Of a stretch of 50,468 bases of DNA, positions 18,801 to 29,700 are shown one piece after another. Source of the DNA: Flammeovirga sp. OC4 (GTDB lineage Bacteria; Bacteroidota; Bacteroidia; Cytophagales; Flammeovirgaceae); contig NZ_JTAM01000078.1 of assembly GCF_000812565.1 (NCBI RefSeq), positions 1 to 50,468 on the forward strand. The letters run 5' to 3'. Under the pieces are notes generated by a model. It had not been told where the DNA came from and did not search any database. It worked only from the letters and a program-made list of their open reading frames with translations. Each line of letters begins with the position of its first letter. Position 1 is the stretch's first letter. Both the position numbers and the translations under genes were made by a program.

Positions 18801-19403
18801 GTGAAGAAGTTATTAATCGTAGTAGGTATCATTGCTACAATGATTGCATGTCAGCAACCTCAACCTGTTCAAACAGCAGCACCAGCAGGAACTACAACAA
18901 AGATCGCTTATATCAACAACGATACTTTATCTGTTTACTATAAATTCGGAGAAGATCAATACAAAGAATTCCAAGCGAAAGTAGAGAAAAGCCAAAAGCA
19001 ATTGCAAACTCGTGCAATGAAGCTTCAAAAGGATGCTGAGAACTTTGAAAAAAGAGCTAGAGCAGGTTTAATGTCTCAAAATGATGTTCGTAAGAAACAA
19101 GAGGAGTTAGCAATCAAACAACAAGAAATTCAAATTGCTCAACAATCTCAAGCACAAGGTTTAGCTGCTGAAGAGGCGTCTATCCAAGCTGAGGTACGTA
19201 AAAGAGTAAAAGAATTTTTAGATTCTTACTCAGCAGACAAAAACTATAGTATTGTATTAGGTTATAGCGATGGTGTTACATCTACTGTAATCTGGTCAAC
19301 TCCAAACGTAGAGGATATTACTCAAGCTGTTATCGATGGTTTGAATGCTAAATATGAAGAGGAATTAAATGCTGCTTCATCTGAAGAAAAAGGATCGAAG
19401 TAA
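18801..19403 (+). CDS. OmpH/Skp-family periplasmic chaperone-like lipoprotein
   Basis: The 200-residue protein has a lipoprotein signal (KKLLIVVGIIATMIAC, Cys at about 17) and then a Skp fold: a short beta start (KIAYINNDTLSVYYKF), a long charged helical hairpin (about 55-135, rich in Lys, Gln and Glu) and a closing strand (YSIVLGYSDGVTSTVIW). Skp/OmpH proteins hold outer-membrane proteins soluble in the periplasm. The start is GTG at 18801, because only this start gives the full signal peptide. A lipid anchor is a variation on classical soluble Skp. It is a single-gene unit with a terminator at 19438. Confidence 0.88.
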   Translation: MKKLLIVVGIIATMIACQQPQPVQTAAPAGTTTKIAYINNDTLSVYYKFGEDQYKEFQAKVEKSQKQLQTRAMKLQKDAENFEKRARAGLMSQNDVRKKQEELAIKQQEIQIAQQSQAQGLAAEEASIQAEVRKRVKEFLDSYSADKNYSIVLGYSDGVTSTVIWSTPNVEDITQAVIDGLNAKYEEELNAASSEEKGSK

Positions 19404-19437
19404 TTTAATTTAGACAAAGTATTTTAGGGTACTTTTC

Positions 19438-19477
19438 AATCCACAATAGTTGTTATGCTGTTGTGGATTTTTTTTCA
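19438..19477 (+). terminator. Terminator after the OmpH-like gene
   Basis: AATCCACAA 19438-19446 pairs with TTGTGGATT 19461-19469, followed by a T-run. Confidence 0.85.
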
Positions 19478-19494
19478 TTAAAATTTAAGCTTTG

Positions 19495-19502
19495 TACCTT
19501 TG
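19495..19502 (+). promoter_or_regulatory. Candidate -7 element for the gene at 19525
   Basis: TACCTTTG matches TAnnTTTG and ends 22 bases before the ATG. No clear -33 element. Confidence 0.45.
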
Positions 19503-19524
19503 TGGTAACAGATAATTAAACAAT

Positions 19525-20058
19525 ATGAGCGATAGAAAACCAAACTTTTTTGAAGGGTTCAAAGACCCATTCGAAATGGTCAATAAATTGAGAATTGTAT
19601 TTTATTCTTTAGCAAGTCTCTCCGTACCTTTCTTCACTATTTGGTATCTTCAGAATAAGAACGAAGAGCTAGAGCCGATCATTGAGCCTCTGGGTAAGGT
19701 GTTTTCAGGTATTACAGCAGCGATAGCGGTGGCAGTAGCAATTGTAGTTTACATGCAGTACCAAAAGAAGTTAAAGGTCATCAGAAAAGAAGATTCACTT
19801 CCCTACCGATTAACCATGCTTCTTAAAGGTCAATGCTTCAAATTTATTCCATTGGCAATAGCTCCTGTAATTACAGTGGTACTTTATAGATTGACGTTAG
19901 AGCCATTAATGATGGGTGTTTATTTATTCTCATTAATATTATTGGCCATGAGTAACCCAACGGTTCATACGGTGATTTCTGATTTGAGGTTGAATAAACG
20001 AGACAAAGAAATTATGCTTCAAAATATTCCTTTTGAAGAGACAGATATGAAATTATAA
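19525..20058 (+). CDS. Four-segment membrane protein of unknown function
   Basis: A 177-residue protein with four predicted membrane segments: about 24-42 (IVFYSLASLSVPFFTIWYL), 60-80 (VFSGITAAIAVAVAIVVYM), 107-124 (FIPLAIAPVITVVLYRL) and 129-145 (LMMGVYLFSLILLAMSN). It ends with a charged cytoplasmic tail (LRLNKRDKEIMLQNIPFEE). I do not recognise a named family, though small membrane proteins like this follow OmpH-like genes in related genomes as far as I recall. A promoter -7 match lies immediately upstream, so it is probably transcribed separately from the OmpH-like gene. Confidence 0.75.
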   Translation: MSDRKPNFFEGFKDPFEMVNKLRIVFYSLASLSVPFFTIWYLQNKNEELEPIIEPLGKVFSGITAAIAVAVAIVVYMQYQKKLKVIRKEDSLPYRLTMLLKGQCFKFIPLAIAPVITVVLYRLTLEPLMMGVYLFSLILLAMSNPTVHTVISDLRLNKRDKEIMLQNIPFEETDMKL

Positions 20059-20179
20059 TCATTTGGAAACTCCATCTTTAATAGTACTCTATTTTGATGG
20101 AGTTTTTTATATCCTAAGTATTAAGCCAAAAATAAACTATGACCTATTTGTGACTTAGTACTTAATTAACCCTAATACT

Positions 20180-20938
20180 ATGACTGAAGAAGATTTTAAA
20201 TTACTTGTTGATTTTCATGTTAAAGCTGATCGACAAGGACCAGGTAGTGATACTGAAACTGAAAAAGCACTATCATTGACCAATCTTGATTTTGAGAAGC
20301 CTCTGAAAGTAGCAGATATTGGTTGTGGTTCTGGTGCACAGACTTTTGCTTTAGCGACAGTATTGGAAAAAGCCGAAATCACTGCTGTAGATCTTTTTAA
20401 CGCATTTTTGATGCAATTAAACTTGAAAGCAGTTCAAAATAATTTTGATGATAGAATCATTACTCTGAAGGAATCAATGGATCAATTATCTTTTGACGAA
20501 GGTGTGTTTGATTTGATTTGGTCAGAAGGGGCTATTTATAATATTGGTTTTAAAAAAGGGTTAGAGGACTGGAAAAAATACCTTAAGCAAGGTGGGTATA
20601 TTGCGGTAAGTGAAATTACATGGTTAACCAATAGCAGGCCTAAAGAGATTGAGGAATATTGGAACGCCGCATATCCGGAAATTGATACTGCTTCAAATAA
20701 GCTAGAAGTGATAGAAGAATTAGGGTATCAACCAGTAGGGTATTTTCCATTAAAACAAGAAAGTTGGTTGGATAATTATTACAGTCCAATTGAAGATCGT
20801 TTTGAAGCATTTTTAGAAGAAAATAATCATTCTGAAAAAGCTAAAAACCTTGTAACGCAAGAAAAGGAAGAAATCAAAATGTATAAGCAGTTTAAAGACT
20901 ACTATAGTTACGGTTTTTATATCGCTAAAAAAGTATAA
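20180..20938 (+). CDS. Class I SAM-dependent methyltransferase
   Basis: The 252-residue protein carries motif I of the Rossmann-fold methyltransferases (VADIGCGSGAQTFALA, about 44-59), an acidic residue after strand two (AVDLFNAFL), and motif IV/post-I blocks (FDLIWSEGAIYNIGF, GGYIAVSEITWL). It binds S-adenosylmethionine; the methyl acceptor cannot be told. Length and layout fit Methyltransf_11/25 small-molecule enzymes. It stands alone and is followed by a strong hairpin. Confidence 0.88.
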   Translation: MTEEDFKLLVDFHVKADRQGPGSDTETEKALSLTNLDFEKPLKVADIGCGSGAQTFALATVLEKAEITAVDLFNAFLMQLNLKAVQNNFDDRIITLKESMDQLSFDEGVFDLIWSEGAIYNIGFKKGLEDWKKYLKQGGYIAVSEITWLTNSRPKEIEEYWNAAYPEIDTASNKLEVIEELGYQPVGYFPLKQESWLDNYYSPIEDRFEAFLEENNHSEKAKNLVTQEKEEIKMYKQFKDYYSYGFYIAKKV

Positions 20939-20970
20939 CTCACTTACAATAAAAGTAGTCTGAATACAAA

Positions 20971-21003
20971 AAAGCACGTTTCCTTAAAATGAAAACGTGC
21001 TTT
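20971..21003 (+). terminator. Terminator after the methyltransferase
   Basis: AAAGCACGTTT 20971-20981 pairs with AAACGTGCTTT 20993-21003. A and T flanks allow action in either direction. Confidence 0.75.
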
Positions 21004-21245
21004 CTATTGAAGTGATAATTGAATTGGTTAGTGACACAAATATAAAGCGAATGTATACTAAATGCAAATAATTATCAACATAGTGCAATAATAAGTGAAT
21101 TGTTTCGTGAACTTATTAAATAACAAAATATTCATTCACTTATATGGCACTTATGGAATTCTAGTAAAATAATCTTTTACAAATATCACAGATGCTGAAT
21201 ATCCTGTTATATCTGATTCGGAAAATTATAGTGCACTGATGCACA
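21004..21245. other. Intergenic stretch downstream of two convergent genes
   Basis: Rest of the 307-base gap between the methyltransferase and uvrA. AT-rich; apart from the terminator before it, no gene or clear signal is seen. Confidence 0.5.
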
Positions 21246-24095
21246 TTATTTAAGCTCTTCTTTAAGGTATTTTGCAGTGTGACTCTTCTTATTTTTAATT
21301 ACCTTTTCTGGAGTACCTGTTACTACTACAGTTCCTCCTTCAGCACCACCTTCAGGCCCAATATCAATGATATGATCGGCCACCTTGATAACATCTAAAT
21401 TATGCTCAATAATCAGCACCGTATTACCTTTGTCAACTAATTTGTGAAGTACATCCAAAAGGTGTTGAATATCTTCAAAATGAAGCCCTGTTGTAGGTTC
21501 ATCTAAAATGTAGAAAGTTTTACCCGTATCTCTCTTCGAAAGTTCCGTTGCGAGTTTTACACGTTGTGCTTCACCACCCGAAAGTGTAGTAGCGTGTTGC
21601 CCTAAAGTGATATATCCTAAACCCACATCCTTCAAAGCTGATAGCTTTCTCATGATTTTTGGATGAGCTTCGAAAAACTCTACCGCTTGATAAACGGTCA
21701 TGTCCAATACATCAGAAATTGATTTTCCTTTGAATCGAATTTCTAATGTTTCACGGTTGTAACGTTTACCTTTACATTCTTCACAATCTACGTAAACATC
21801 AGGAAGGAAGTCCATTTCGATCAACTTCTTACCACCACCTTGACAGTTTTCACAACGTCCGCCTTTTACATTAAAAGAGAAACGGCCAGGTTTGTAACCT
21901 CTGATTTTTGATTCAGGAAGATTGGTAAATAATGATCTGATCTCAGAGAACATATCCGTATAAGTGGCAGGGTTGGAACGTGGAGTTCTACCAATTGGCG
22001 ATTGGTCTACCTCAATCACTTTATCAATAAACTCAAGTCCTTCTATACTTTTATAAGCTTTAGGAGCTCTTTTGGAACGGTATATCTTTTGGTTTAGAAT
22101 TGGATATAAGGTATCGTGAATCAAAGTAGATTTTCCGGAACCGGAAACGCCTGATACTACAATCATTTTACCCAATGGGAAAGAAACGTCAACGTTTTTA
22201 AGGTTGTTGCCAGAGGCACCTTTTAATTCTATTGATCTTCCATTACCATCTCTTCTCTTTTTAGGAATTTCAATTTGAAGCTTTTCACTCAAGAAATCAG
22301 CCGTTGTACTTCCTTGCTTTAAGAAAGCATCTGGATTTCCTGCCGCCACTACATTTCCTCCATAAAGTCCTGCTTTCGGACCGATATCTAGAATGTAATC
22401 AGAGGCCAACATCATGTCTTTATCATGTTCCACCACAATTACTGAGTTACCTAAATCTCTCAGGTCTTGAAGTGATTTAATGAGTTTGACATTGTCTCTT
22501 TGATGTAAACCGATACTTGGTTCATCCAATATATAAAGTACACCGACGAGTTGTGTTCCGATTTGTGTTGCTAAACGAATACGTTGTGCTTCACCACCCG
22601 AGAGTGTTCTTAATGATCTATTTAAAGTCAGATAATCAAGACCGACATTGATTAGAAACTGTGTTCTCTTTCTTAGTTCCTTTAGAATTTCAGAACCAAT
22701 CGTTTTTTGACGTTCTGTTAGGTCATCATCCACATTATTGATCCAGTTTCCAAATGTTTTGATGTCCATTTCAGCCAGATCAGCAATGTTTTTACCTGCA
22801 ATCTTAAAGTGTAAAGATTCTTTTTTGAGTCTTGCACCATTACAAGTAGGACAAGTTTTGACGATTGTAAATTCCTCTGCCCAGTTTTTTACTTTTTCAG
22901 AACTACTTTTTGCATGCCTTTTCAAGAATGGAATTACACCTTCAAACTGAGTGACCCAAGCTTGATCGTATTTTGATTCTTTGGCAGTCAATACTTCAAT
23001 TTCTTCGTCTGAACCATGAAGTACAATTTCTATCATTTCATCACTCAACTCATTGATAGGAGTTGAAAGCGTGTATCCTTTTTGTTTCAAGTGTTGCTCG
23101 ATCATCTTGAAAATATAGATATCTCTATATTCCCCTAAAGGAACAATACCACCGGCAAAAATACTTTTCGAAGGGTCTGGAATAACGGCTTCTTTCGTGA
23201 TTTCCTCAATCTCACCCAAACCATTACATGTCTGACATGCACCATAAGGAGAGTTGAAAGAGAACATATTTGGAGCAGGTTCATCATAAGAAATACCCGA
23301 CTTTGGATCCATCAAGAATTTAGAGAAGAACTTTACTTGTTCCTTTGCAGGTGCATCAGGGAAAACCGTCATCATGATTCCCTTACCCTCTTTCATCGCC
23401 GTTTTCAGTGATTGCGTAATTCTGAAAATATCTTTCTCAGCTACTTTCACTCTGTCCACCACTACTTCTATATCGTGGGTCTTATAACGGTCCACCTGCA
23501 TTTTTGGTACTAAGTCCAAAATTTCACCATCCACACGCACTTTGCTGTAGCCTTGCTTTCTCAGCTGAACGAAAAGCTCTCTATAATGACCTTTACGACC
23601 TTTAATCACAGGAGCAAGAATAATCATTTTGTGACCATCATAATGACTCATGATCCACTCAATGATTTGATCTTCCGTTTGCTTGATCATCTTCTCACCC
23701 GTCACATAAGAAAAAGCATCAGCCGTACGAGCATAAAGCAGACGAAGGAAATCGTAAATCTCTGTAGTTGTACCTACAGTAGATCTAGGGTTTCTTGAAG
23801 TTGTTTTCTGTTCAATAGAAATTACAGGACTTAAACCTTCAATTTTATCTACGTCCGGACGTTCCATATTTCCAATAAAAGAACGAGCGTAGGCAGAAAA
23901 AGACTCCATATATCTTCTTTGTCCTTCTGCGTAGATAGTATCGAATGCTAAAGACGATTTTCCACTACCCGAAACGCCAGTGATCACCACTAGACTATTT
24001 CTAGGAAATTTTAAATCAAAGTTTTTAAGATTATTCTCTCTTGCCCCGTAAATGGCAATTTCTTCCTCGATGTATGCTTCTGAGTGTTTCTCCAA
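21246..24095 (-). CDS. uvrA: UvrABC excinuclease subunit A
   Basis: UvrA finds damaged DNA and loads UvrB in nucleotide-excision repair. The 949-residue length is normal. It has two ABC ATPase halves: Walker A GVSGSGKSS (about 40-48) and GVSGSGKST (about 645). LSGGEAQR signatures appear in both, as do the DEPSIGLHQRD and DEPTTGLHFED Walker B regions. Zinc-finger Cys pairs are present (CQTCNGLG, CPTCNGARL, CENCQGGG, CEECKGKR). The gene is monocistronic as far as spacing shows. Nothing is missing. Confidence 0.98.
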   Translation of the reverse strand: MEKHSEAYIEEEIAIYGARENNLKNFDLKFPRNSLVVITGVSGSGKSSLAFDTIYAEGQRRYMESFSAYARSFIGNMERPDVDKIEGLSPVISIEQKTTSRNPRSTVGTTTEIYDFLRLLYARTADAFSYVTGEKMIKQTEDQIIEWIMSHYDGHKMIILAPVIKGRKGHYRELFVQLRKQGYSKVRVDGEILDLVPKMQVDRYKTHDIEVVVDRVKVAEKDIFRITQSLKTAMKEGKGIMMTVFPDAPAKEQVKFFSKFLMDPKSGISYDEPAPNMFSFNSPYGACQTCNGLGEIEEITKEAVIPDPSKSIFAGGIVPLGEYRDIYIFKMIEQHLKQKGYTLSTPINELSDEMIEIVLHGSDEEIEVLTAKESKYDQAWVTQFEGVIPFLKRHAKSSSEKVKNWAEEFTIVKTCPTCNGARLKKESLHFKIAGKNIADLAEMDIKTFGNWINNVDDDLTERQKTIGSEILKELRKRTQFLINVGLDYLTLNRSLRTLSGGEAQRIRLATQIGTQLVGVLYILDEPSIGLHQRDNVKLIKSLQDLRDLGNSVIVVEHDKDMMLASDYILDIGPKAGLYGGNVVAAGNPDAFLKQGSTTADFLSEKLQIEIPKKRRDGNGRSIELKGASGNNLKNVDVSFPLGKMIVVSGVSGSGKSTLIHDTLYPILNQKIYRSKRAPKAYKSIEGLEFIDKVIEVDQSPIGRTPRSNPATYTDMFSEIRSLFTNLPESKIRGYKPGRFSFNVKGGRCENCQGGGKKLIEMDFLPDVYVDCEECKGKRYNRETLEIRFKGKSISDVLDMTVYQAVEFFEAHPKIMRKLSALKDVGLGYITLGQHATTLSGGEAQRVKLATELSKRDTGKTFYILDEPTTGLHFEDIQHLLDVLHKLVDKGNTVLIIEHNLDVIKVADHIIDIGPEGGAEGGTVVVTGTPEKVIKNKKSHTAKYLKEELK

Positions 24096-24217
24096 AGTGC
24101 TTGAAATGATGATGAAATAACAAATTCAGTCCTTAAAAATAATGGAAATAGTCTACATTATTTTCTTTTTTTTGAAATAATATAATGTTGAGTTAAACCT
24201 AGATGTTTCTTCTCTAC

Positions 24218-24679
24218 TTACTGATTAAATACCTTCTTCATCTTATACTCATCCAATCCTTTTCCAAAACCATCTTTGATTTTCTCATAAGTGACAAAAC
24301 CATAACGGTTGAAAAGCTTTTCCATCAGCTGAGTGGTATTAATATGAATAGGATACATTTTACCTTCAGCAATGATTCTGCTTTCAATTTCATTGTAAAA
24401 AGTATCCGCTATCTGCAGTAAGTTACTGGCCCCAATGCTTCCTTGTTGGAACATGACCCATGGTATTCCGTGTCGATCTTCCTTGGTATAATAACCTCCA
24501 CAACCTATAATTTCTCCGTCATTATTTTCTACGACTAAATAATTTTTATCCGTATAATTATCAAGGAAATCAATAAGGTAAGCTTCGTCTTCTGGATCAA
24601 AATATTTAGGTGCGTTGGAATGGAAAATGGCTATGATTTTATTTTTATGGGATGGATTGTAGGTTTTGAAATGGATCAT
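24218..24679 (-). CDS. GNAT-family N-acetyltransferase
   Basis: A 153-residue protein of GNAT size and layout: a first strand and helix (FKTYNPSHKNKIIAIFHSNA), YLVVENNDGEIIGCGGYY as strands beta2-beta4, and a C-terminal NRYGFVTYEKIKDGFG, matching the common GF-x(4-6) end. The acetyl-CoA loop is unusual; QGSIGASNLLQ stands where R/QxxGxG/A is expected, so it is close but not perfect. The substrate is unknown. It lies upstream of uvrA on the same strand with 122 bases between. Confidence 0.75.
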   Translation of the reverse strand: MIHFKTYNPSHKNKIIAIFHSNAPKYFDPEDEAYLIDFLDNYTDKNYLVVENNDGEIIGCGGYYTKEDRHGIPWVMFQQGSIGASNLLQIADTFYNEIESRIIAEGKMYPIHINTTQLMEKLFNRYGFVTYEKIKDGFGKGLDEYKMKKVFNQ

Positions 24680-24814
24680 AATGATTGGCTTTGACTTGAA
24701 ATACTATGCAAGTTATTGAATTATTATAGTAGAGGTGCGTTATACTATCAATAAAAAATGATAAAAACGCCTTTTATTCTTCAAATAACATGATGATTAT
24801 GTGGCTCAATTTCA

Positions 24815-24822
24815 TACATTTG
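24815..24822 (+). promoter_or_regulatory. Candidate -7 element for pruA
   Basis: TACATTTG matches TAnnTTTG, 80 bases before the ATG at 24903. No clear -33 element. Confidence 0.4.
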
Positions 24823-24902
24823 TAGCACAAAATTTATACTGTCTGTATTTCACATACTATCAGACAGCTAAGTATATATTCACATATCAATTATTTTAAA
24901 CC

Positions 24903-26537
24903 ATGGCAAAAGGATTTTTCAGCGTACCTAAGGCTGTCAACGAACCCATCAAAAGCTATGCTCCAGGTACTCCTGAGCGTGCTGAGTTAGAAGCAAAAAT
25001 TGCAGAAATGTCATCTCAAAAGATCGATGTTCCAATGTATATTGGTGCTGAAGAGGTTCGTACGGGTAACTTAGGCACTTGTGTATCTCCTCACGATCAC
25101 CAAAATGTGGTAGGTGAGTATCACAAAGGTGATAAGGACCATGTAACTCAAGCCATCAACGCAGCATTAGGTGCAAGAGAAGCTTGGGCGGAATTGTCTT
25201 GGGAGCACAGAGCGTCAATTTTCTTAAAAGCAGCAGATCTTTTAGCAGGTCCTTACAGAGCGAAGATCAATGCAGCAACTATTATTGGCCAATCAAAAAC
25301 AGCACACCAAGCAGAGATTGATTCAGCATGTGAATTAATCGACTTCTTAAGATTCAACGTACAATTCATGACTGAGATCTACCAGGATCAACCTGAGTCA
25401 TCTCCAGGCATGTGGAATAGATTAGAGTACCGTCCGTTAGAAGGATTCGTATTCGCTTTAACTCCATTCAACTTTACAGCAATTGCAGGTAACTTACCAA
25501 CAGCTCCTGCAATGATGGGTAACACAGTAGTTTGGAAACCATCTCACGATCAGATTTACTCTGCTAACGTATTGATGGAAGTATTTAAGGAAGCTGGTGT
25601 ACCTGATGGTGTAATCAACCTTGTTTATGTTTCTGGTCCAGACGCAGGTGACGTGATTTTCAATCACCCTGAGTTTGCTGGTCTTCACTTCACAGGTTCT
25701 ACAGGTGTATTCCAAGATCTTTGGGCTACTATCGGTAACAACATCGCGAAGTACAACACTTACCCTCGTATCGTAGGTGAGACTGGTGGTAAAGACTTTA
25801 TCTTGGCACACAAATCAGCAAAAGCGAAAGGTTTAGCTACAGCGATCACTCGTGGTGCATTTGAATTCCAAGGTCAGAAATGTTCTGCAGCTTCTCGTGT
25901 ATATGTTCCTTCTAACCTTTGGGAAGAAGTGAAAGGTTATATCATCGAGGATGCGAATGATATCATCAACAACCACATGGGTACTCCACATGATTTCAAA
26001 AACTTCTTCACGGCAGTAATCAACGAGAAATCATTTGACAAGTGTGCAGGTTATATCGACAGAGCAAATGCTTCTGAGATGTGTGAAATCATCGCTGGTG
26101 GTGGTTACGACAAATCAAAAGGTTACTTCGTTGAGCCAACAATCATCGTAACTAAAGATCCTAACTACGAGTCAATGGTAGAAGAGATCTTTGGACCAAT
26201 CGTTACTATCTACGTTTATGACGCAGAGTACTTCGATGAGGCAATGTACTTAGTAAACAACACTTCTTCGTATGCATTGACAGGAGCTATCTTCTCTCAA
26301 GATCGTTATGCGATTGAGTTAGCAACTAAGAAATTAGAAAACGCTGCAGGTAACTTCTACATCAACGACAAGCCAACTGGTGCTGTTGTTGGTCAACAAC
26401 CTTTCGGTGGTTCTAGAGCTTCAGGTACTAACGATAAAGCGGGTTCTGCAATCAACTTGATGCGTTGGACTACTCCAAGAACAATGAAAGAAACATTCGT
26501 TTCTCCAGAAGATTACAAGTATCCATTTATGGGATAG
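24903..26537 (+). CDS. pruA: L-glutamate gamma-semialdehyde (1-pyrroline-5-carboxylate) dehydrogenase
   Basis: The enzyme oxidises glutamate-5-semialdehyde to glutamate with NAD+, the second step of proline breakdown. The 544-residue protein is a full aldehyde dehydrogenase of the P5CDH class. The catalytic Cys is C327 in FQGQKCSAASR and the general base is E293 in VGETGGKDFI. TPFNFTAIAGNLP and the FTGST NAD site are present, and IFGPIVTIYVYD and GQQPFGGSRASGTNDKAG close the fold. There is no proline dehydrogenase domain, so putA/prodh must be elsewhere. Codon use is strongly biased, suggesting high expression. Confidence 0.96.
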   Translation: MAKGFFSVPKAVNEPIKSYAPGTPERAELEAKIAEMSSQKIDVPMYIGAEEVRTGNLGTCVSPHDHQNVVGEYHKGDKDHVTQAINAALGAREAWAELSWEHRASIFLKAADLLAGPYRAKINAATIIGQSKTAHQAEIDSACELIDFLRFNVQFMTEIYQDQPESSPGMWNRLEYRPLEGFVFALTPFNFTAIAGNLPTAPAMMGNTVVWKPSHDQIYSANVLMEVFKEAGVPDGVINLVYVSGPDAGDVIFNHPEFAGLHFTGSTGVFQDLWATIGNNIAKYNTYPRIVGETGGKDFILAHKSAKAKGLATAITRGAFEFQGQKCSAASRVYVPSNLWEEVKGYIIEDANDIINNHMGTPHDFKNFFTAVINEKSFDKCAGYIDRANASEMCEIIAGGGYDKSKGYFVEPTIIVTKDPNYESMVEEIFGPIVTIYVYDAEYFDEAMYLVNNTSSYALTGAIFSQDRYAIELATKKLENAAGNFYINDKPTGAVVGQQPFGGSRASGTNDKAGSAINLMRWTTPRTMKETFVSPEDYKYPFMG

Positions 26538-26616
26538 TTTTGAGGGAAGAGGTAAGAATGAAGAGGGAAGAGTGGACTCTTTCTTTTTGAAACTTTGATC
26601 CTTCCTAATATATAAG

Positions 26617-26652
26617 AAGAGCATAATTCGAAAGGGTTATGCTCTTTTTTTG
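26617..26652 (+). terminator. Terminator after pruA
   Basis: AAGAGCATAA 26617-26626 pairs with TTATGCTCTT 26637-26646, followed by a T-run. Confidence 0.88.
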
Positions 26653-26697
26653 TTTATTAAATTGAAGTGTTAGAACCTGATATTAATTTTTTGAATG

Positions 26698-26705
26698 TAT
26701 TTTTG
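26698..26705 (+). promoter_or_regulatory. Candidate -7 element for the HTCS gene
   Basis: TATTTTTG matches TAnnTTTG and ends 24 bases before the ATG at 26730. No clear -33 element. Confidence 0.4.
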
Positions 26706-26729
26706 ATGTGATTATTAAAGTTCTTAAAA

Positions 26730-29700
26730 ATGAAATATACTTTACTTACCTATTTTTTAATCTGTTGTCAATTCACGTTTGCACAGGAATTATATTTTTC
26801 GACGATGTCAATGCGTGACGGACTTCCCTCTAATATTATTTCTGATGTCACTCAAGATAAATATGGTTTTACCTGGGTGGCCACAAGAAATGGTTTGGTA
26901 AGATATGATGGTAATGAATATTTGTATTTTAAAAAGAATAATAACCAACACAGTTTATCGGATAATGAATTAACGGAAGTGTTATCAACTGATAAATATA
27001 TTTGGGTAGGGAGCTGGAATGGGTTGAATAGGGTAAATGTTCAGACTTTAGAAGTAGAAAGAATTGATTTACCTGATACTAAAATAAGAACAATAGAAAA
27101 TGGGAGGAATGGAACGATTTGGATTGGTACTTCTCAGGGCATTATTAAATATAATGATGAAGAAACGGTAGTTTTTGATGATAAAAATGGGTTGTCACAT
27201 AAAATGGTAAGGTCTATTTATAAGGACAAGAATGGCAATTTATGGGTAGGCACTAACGATGGTTTGAACTATTTGAAAGAAGGAAGTTCAAAATTTGAAA
27301 CAATTCAATTGATAAAAAATAAATCAAAAAATACTCTAGTACTTTCAATTCAACCTGATCAATTTTCAAATAATCTTTGGATAGGCACTGAAATGGGTTT
27401 GTTTGCCATAGATAAAGAGACATTTGCCATCAATGAATGTGCTAATATCAATCAGAGTATCTCAAATAAAGTCATTAAAAATATATTTCAAGATAATAAC
27501 GCCACTTTGTATTTGGGAACTGACTTTGGGTTGAATTTATACAGCATAAAAACAAAGACTTGCCTTCGCTATTTTCATGATGCACAAAAGCCTTATAGTA
27601 TCTCAAATAATATTATCAACTCTATTTATAAGGGGAAAAATGAAGAATTATGGCTCGCTACTTTAAATGGTATTTCTATCCTCAATAGCAAAGAAGCTTT
27701 GTACAATGTGTATGAATTATCTTATCAAATTGATGATAAAAGAACTGGGTATCAAGTGAAATCGATGATTGTGGATAGAAATAATCATCTATGGTTAGCA
27801 ACTTCTAATGGGGTTATTCGAATTAATTTGAAAACTCAAAAACAGACTCATTTTACAGTAAAAAGCCCTCATCAGCATCAAATATTGATGAACAATACCT
27901 ACTCAATTTTAGAGGATAGAAAGGGAAATATTTGGATAGGAACTGTAGCGGGGATAAATATTTGGCATCCCAAACAGCAAAGAATGACCAATATAACAGT
28001 TGATAATCACCCTGAACTTTTGTCCAATTATGTAGGGAATATATTAGAAAGTGATAGTGGAGATATTTGGGTAAATACATGGGAAGGAGGAATTTTTAAA
28101 CTGAAGGATGGCATTTTGGGTTTAGAGAAAAACCAACAATTTGAGCAGATAAAAAATAAAAGGCTGGATAGTGAAAAATTTATTTTTGTGAATGATAAGA
28201 TCTTTACAGCCTCTTATAATAAAGTATTTGAGGTTGACCCTAAAACGCTTACAACTTTAGAGTTACCTGATATAAATAAGCATATCGAAAATCAGGAAGT
28301 TTTTACTTTATATTCTAGTCGAAATAACCTTTGGATAGGTTCATCAAGTGGTTTGATTCAATATGATATTCATACGAATGAGATAACAGATCATTTATTG
28401 AAAATTCAGAAAAACGATAATATTGTATCCATAACGGAAGACGAAGAAGGGAATATTTGGTCTATTACAAACCTTTCTATTATCAAATATGATCCTTTAA
28501 AAAAGATTTCAATAGCTTATCCCTTATCCTATAATTTACCAATAAAGAATTTTAACTTTAGTTGTGTTACAAAAAATAATAATGAGATCTATTTTGGAGG
28601 AAATAATGGGTATATCACTTTCAAGCCTGATGAATTAAAAGAATATCAAAATCGTTCATCTTTATATCTTACAGGATTGAAAATTAATAATCAAAAAGTA
28701 GAACCTAGGAAAGAGATTGATGGTCGAGTTATACTAAAAGATAATTTCTCGTTTACTAAATCAGTTAAACTTAACTATGAAGAACGCTTTTTTACAATAA
28801 ACTTTACTGACCTTAATTTCAATAACTCTATAAAGAACCTTTTCGCCTATCGATTAAACGGCTTTGATGAAAACTGGCATACTGTTCCTAAAGGTGAAAA
28901 TCAGGCTATTTTTTCAAATGTTTCTCCTGGTAAATATACATTTGAGTTGAAACTAGTAGACCCTTACGGAGAAACAGTCACAGAAGCTGTACCATTAGGA
29001 ATAACTATTGAACGCCCTTTCTTATTGCAAAATGTGTTTATAGCTATATATATCTTTTTAATCATTGGGTTCTTTTATGTAGGATTCAGAATTTATACGA
29101 ATCGATTAAAGTTGAAGAATAAGCTACAGATTTCTGAAATTAGGGCGGATCATGCAGAGGAACTTGATAGGACCAAAGAGGCTTATTTTACGAATATTTC
29201 TCATGAATTAAGAACACCTATCAGTTTAATATTACCACCTCTTCAGCAAATCAGAGCCAAAGTAGCATTAGATAAAGACAGTGTATCCCTTTTAGAAATA
29301 GCAGAAAAGAATGCTGATAGGTTAAAAAAATTAGTCAATCAGATTTTAGATTTCAATAAGATGCAAAACGAGAAGTTATCTTTGAAATTTTCTAAAACGG
29401 AGGCGAAAGATTTTTGTGAGAACGTCGTTCACCTGTTTTCGCATCAAGCGATTCAGAAAAATATAAATTATCAGTTTACTTCTACATTTGAATCCTTAGA
29501 ACTTTGGATTGATAAAGAAAAGATGGAAACTATTCTGTTTAACCTTCTTTCCAATGCCTTCAAGTTCACAGATGATAAAGGGGAAATAAAAGTGCATTTA
29601 AGTACATGTACATTTAAAGGTAATGAGGGATTAAGAATACTTATCCAAGATTCAGGTATTGGCATTCCGGAAAAAGATCAACAACATATTTTTGAGCGTT

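Noticed and set aside
24218-24421. Plus-strand frame opposite the GNAT gene
   Set aside because: The minus-strand frame has the GNAT layout; the plus-strand frame is a hydrophobic artefact of AT-rich DNA.
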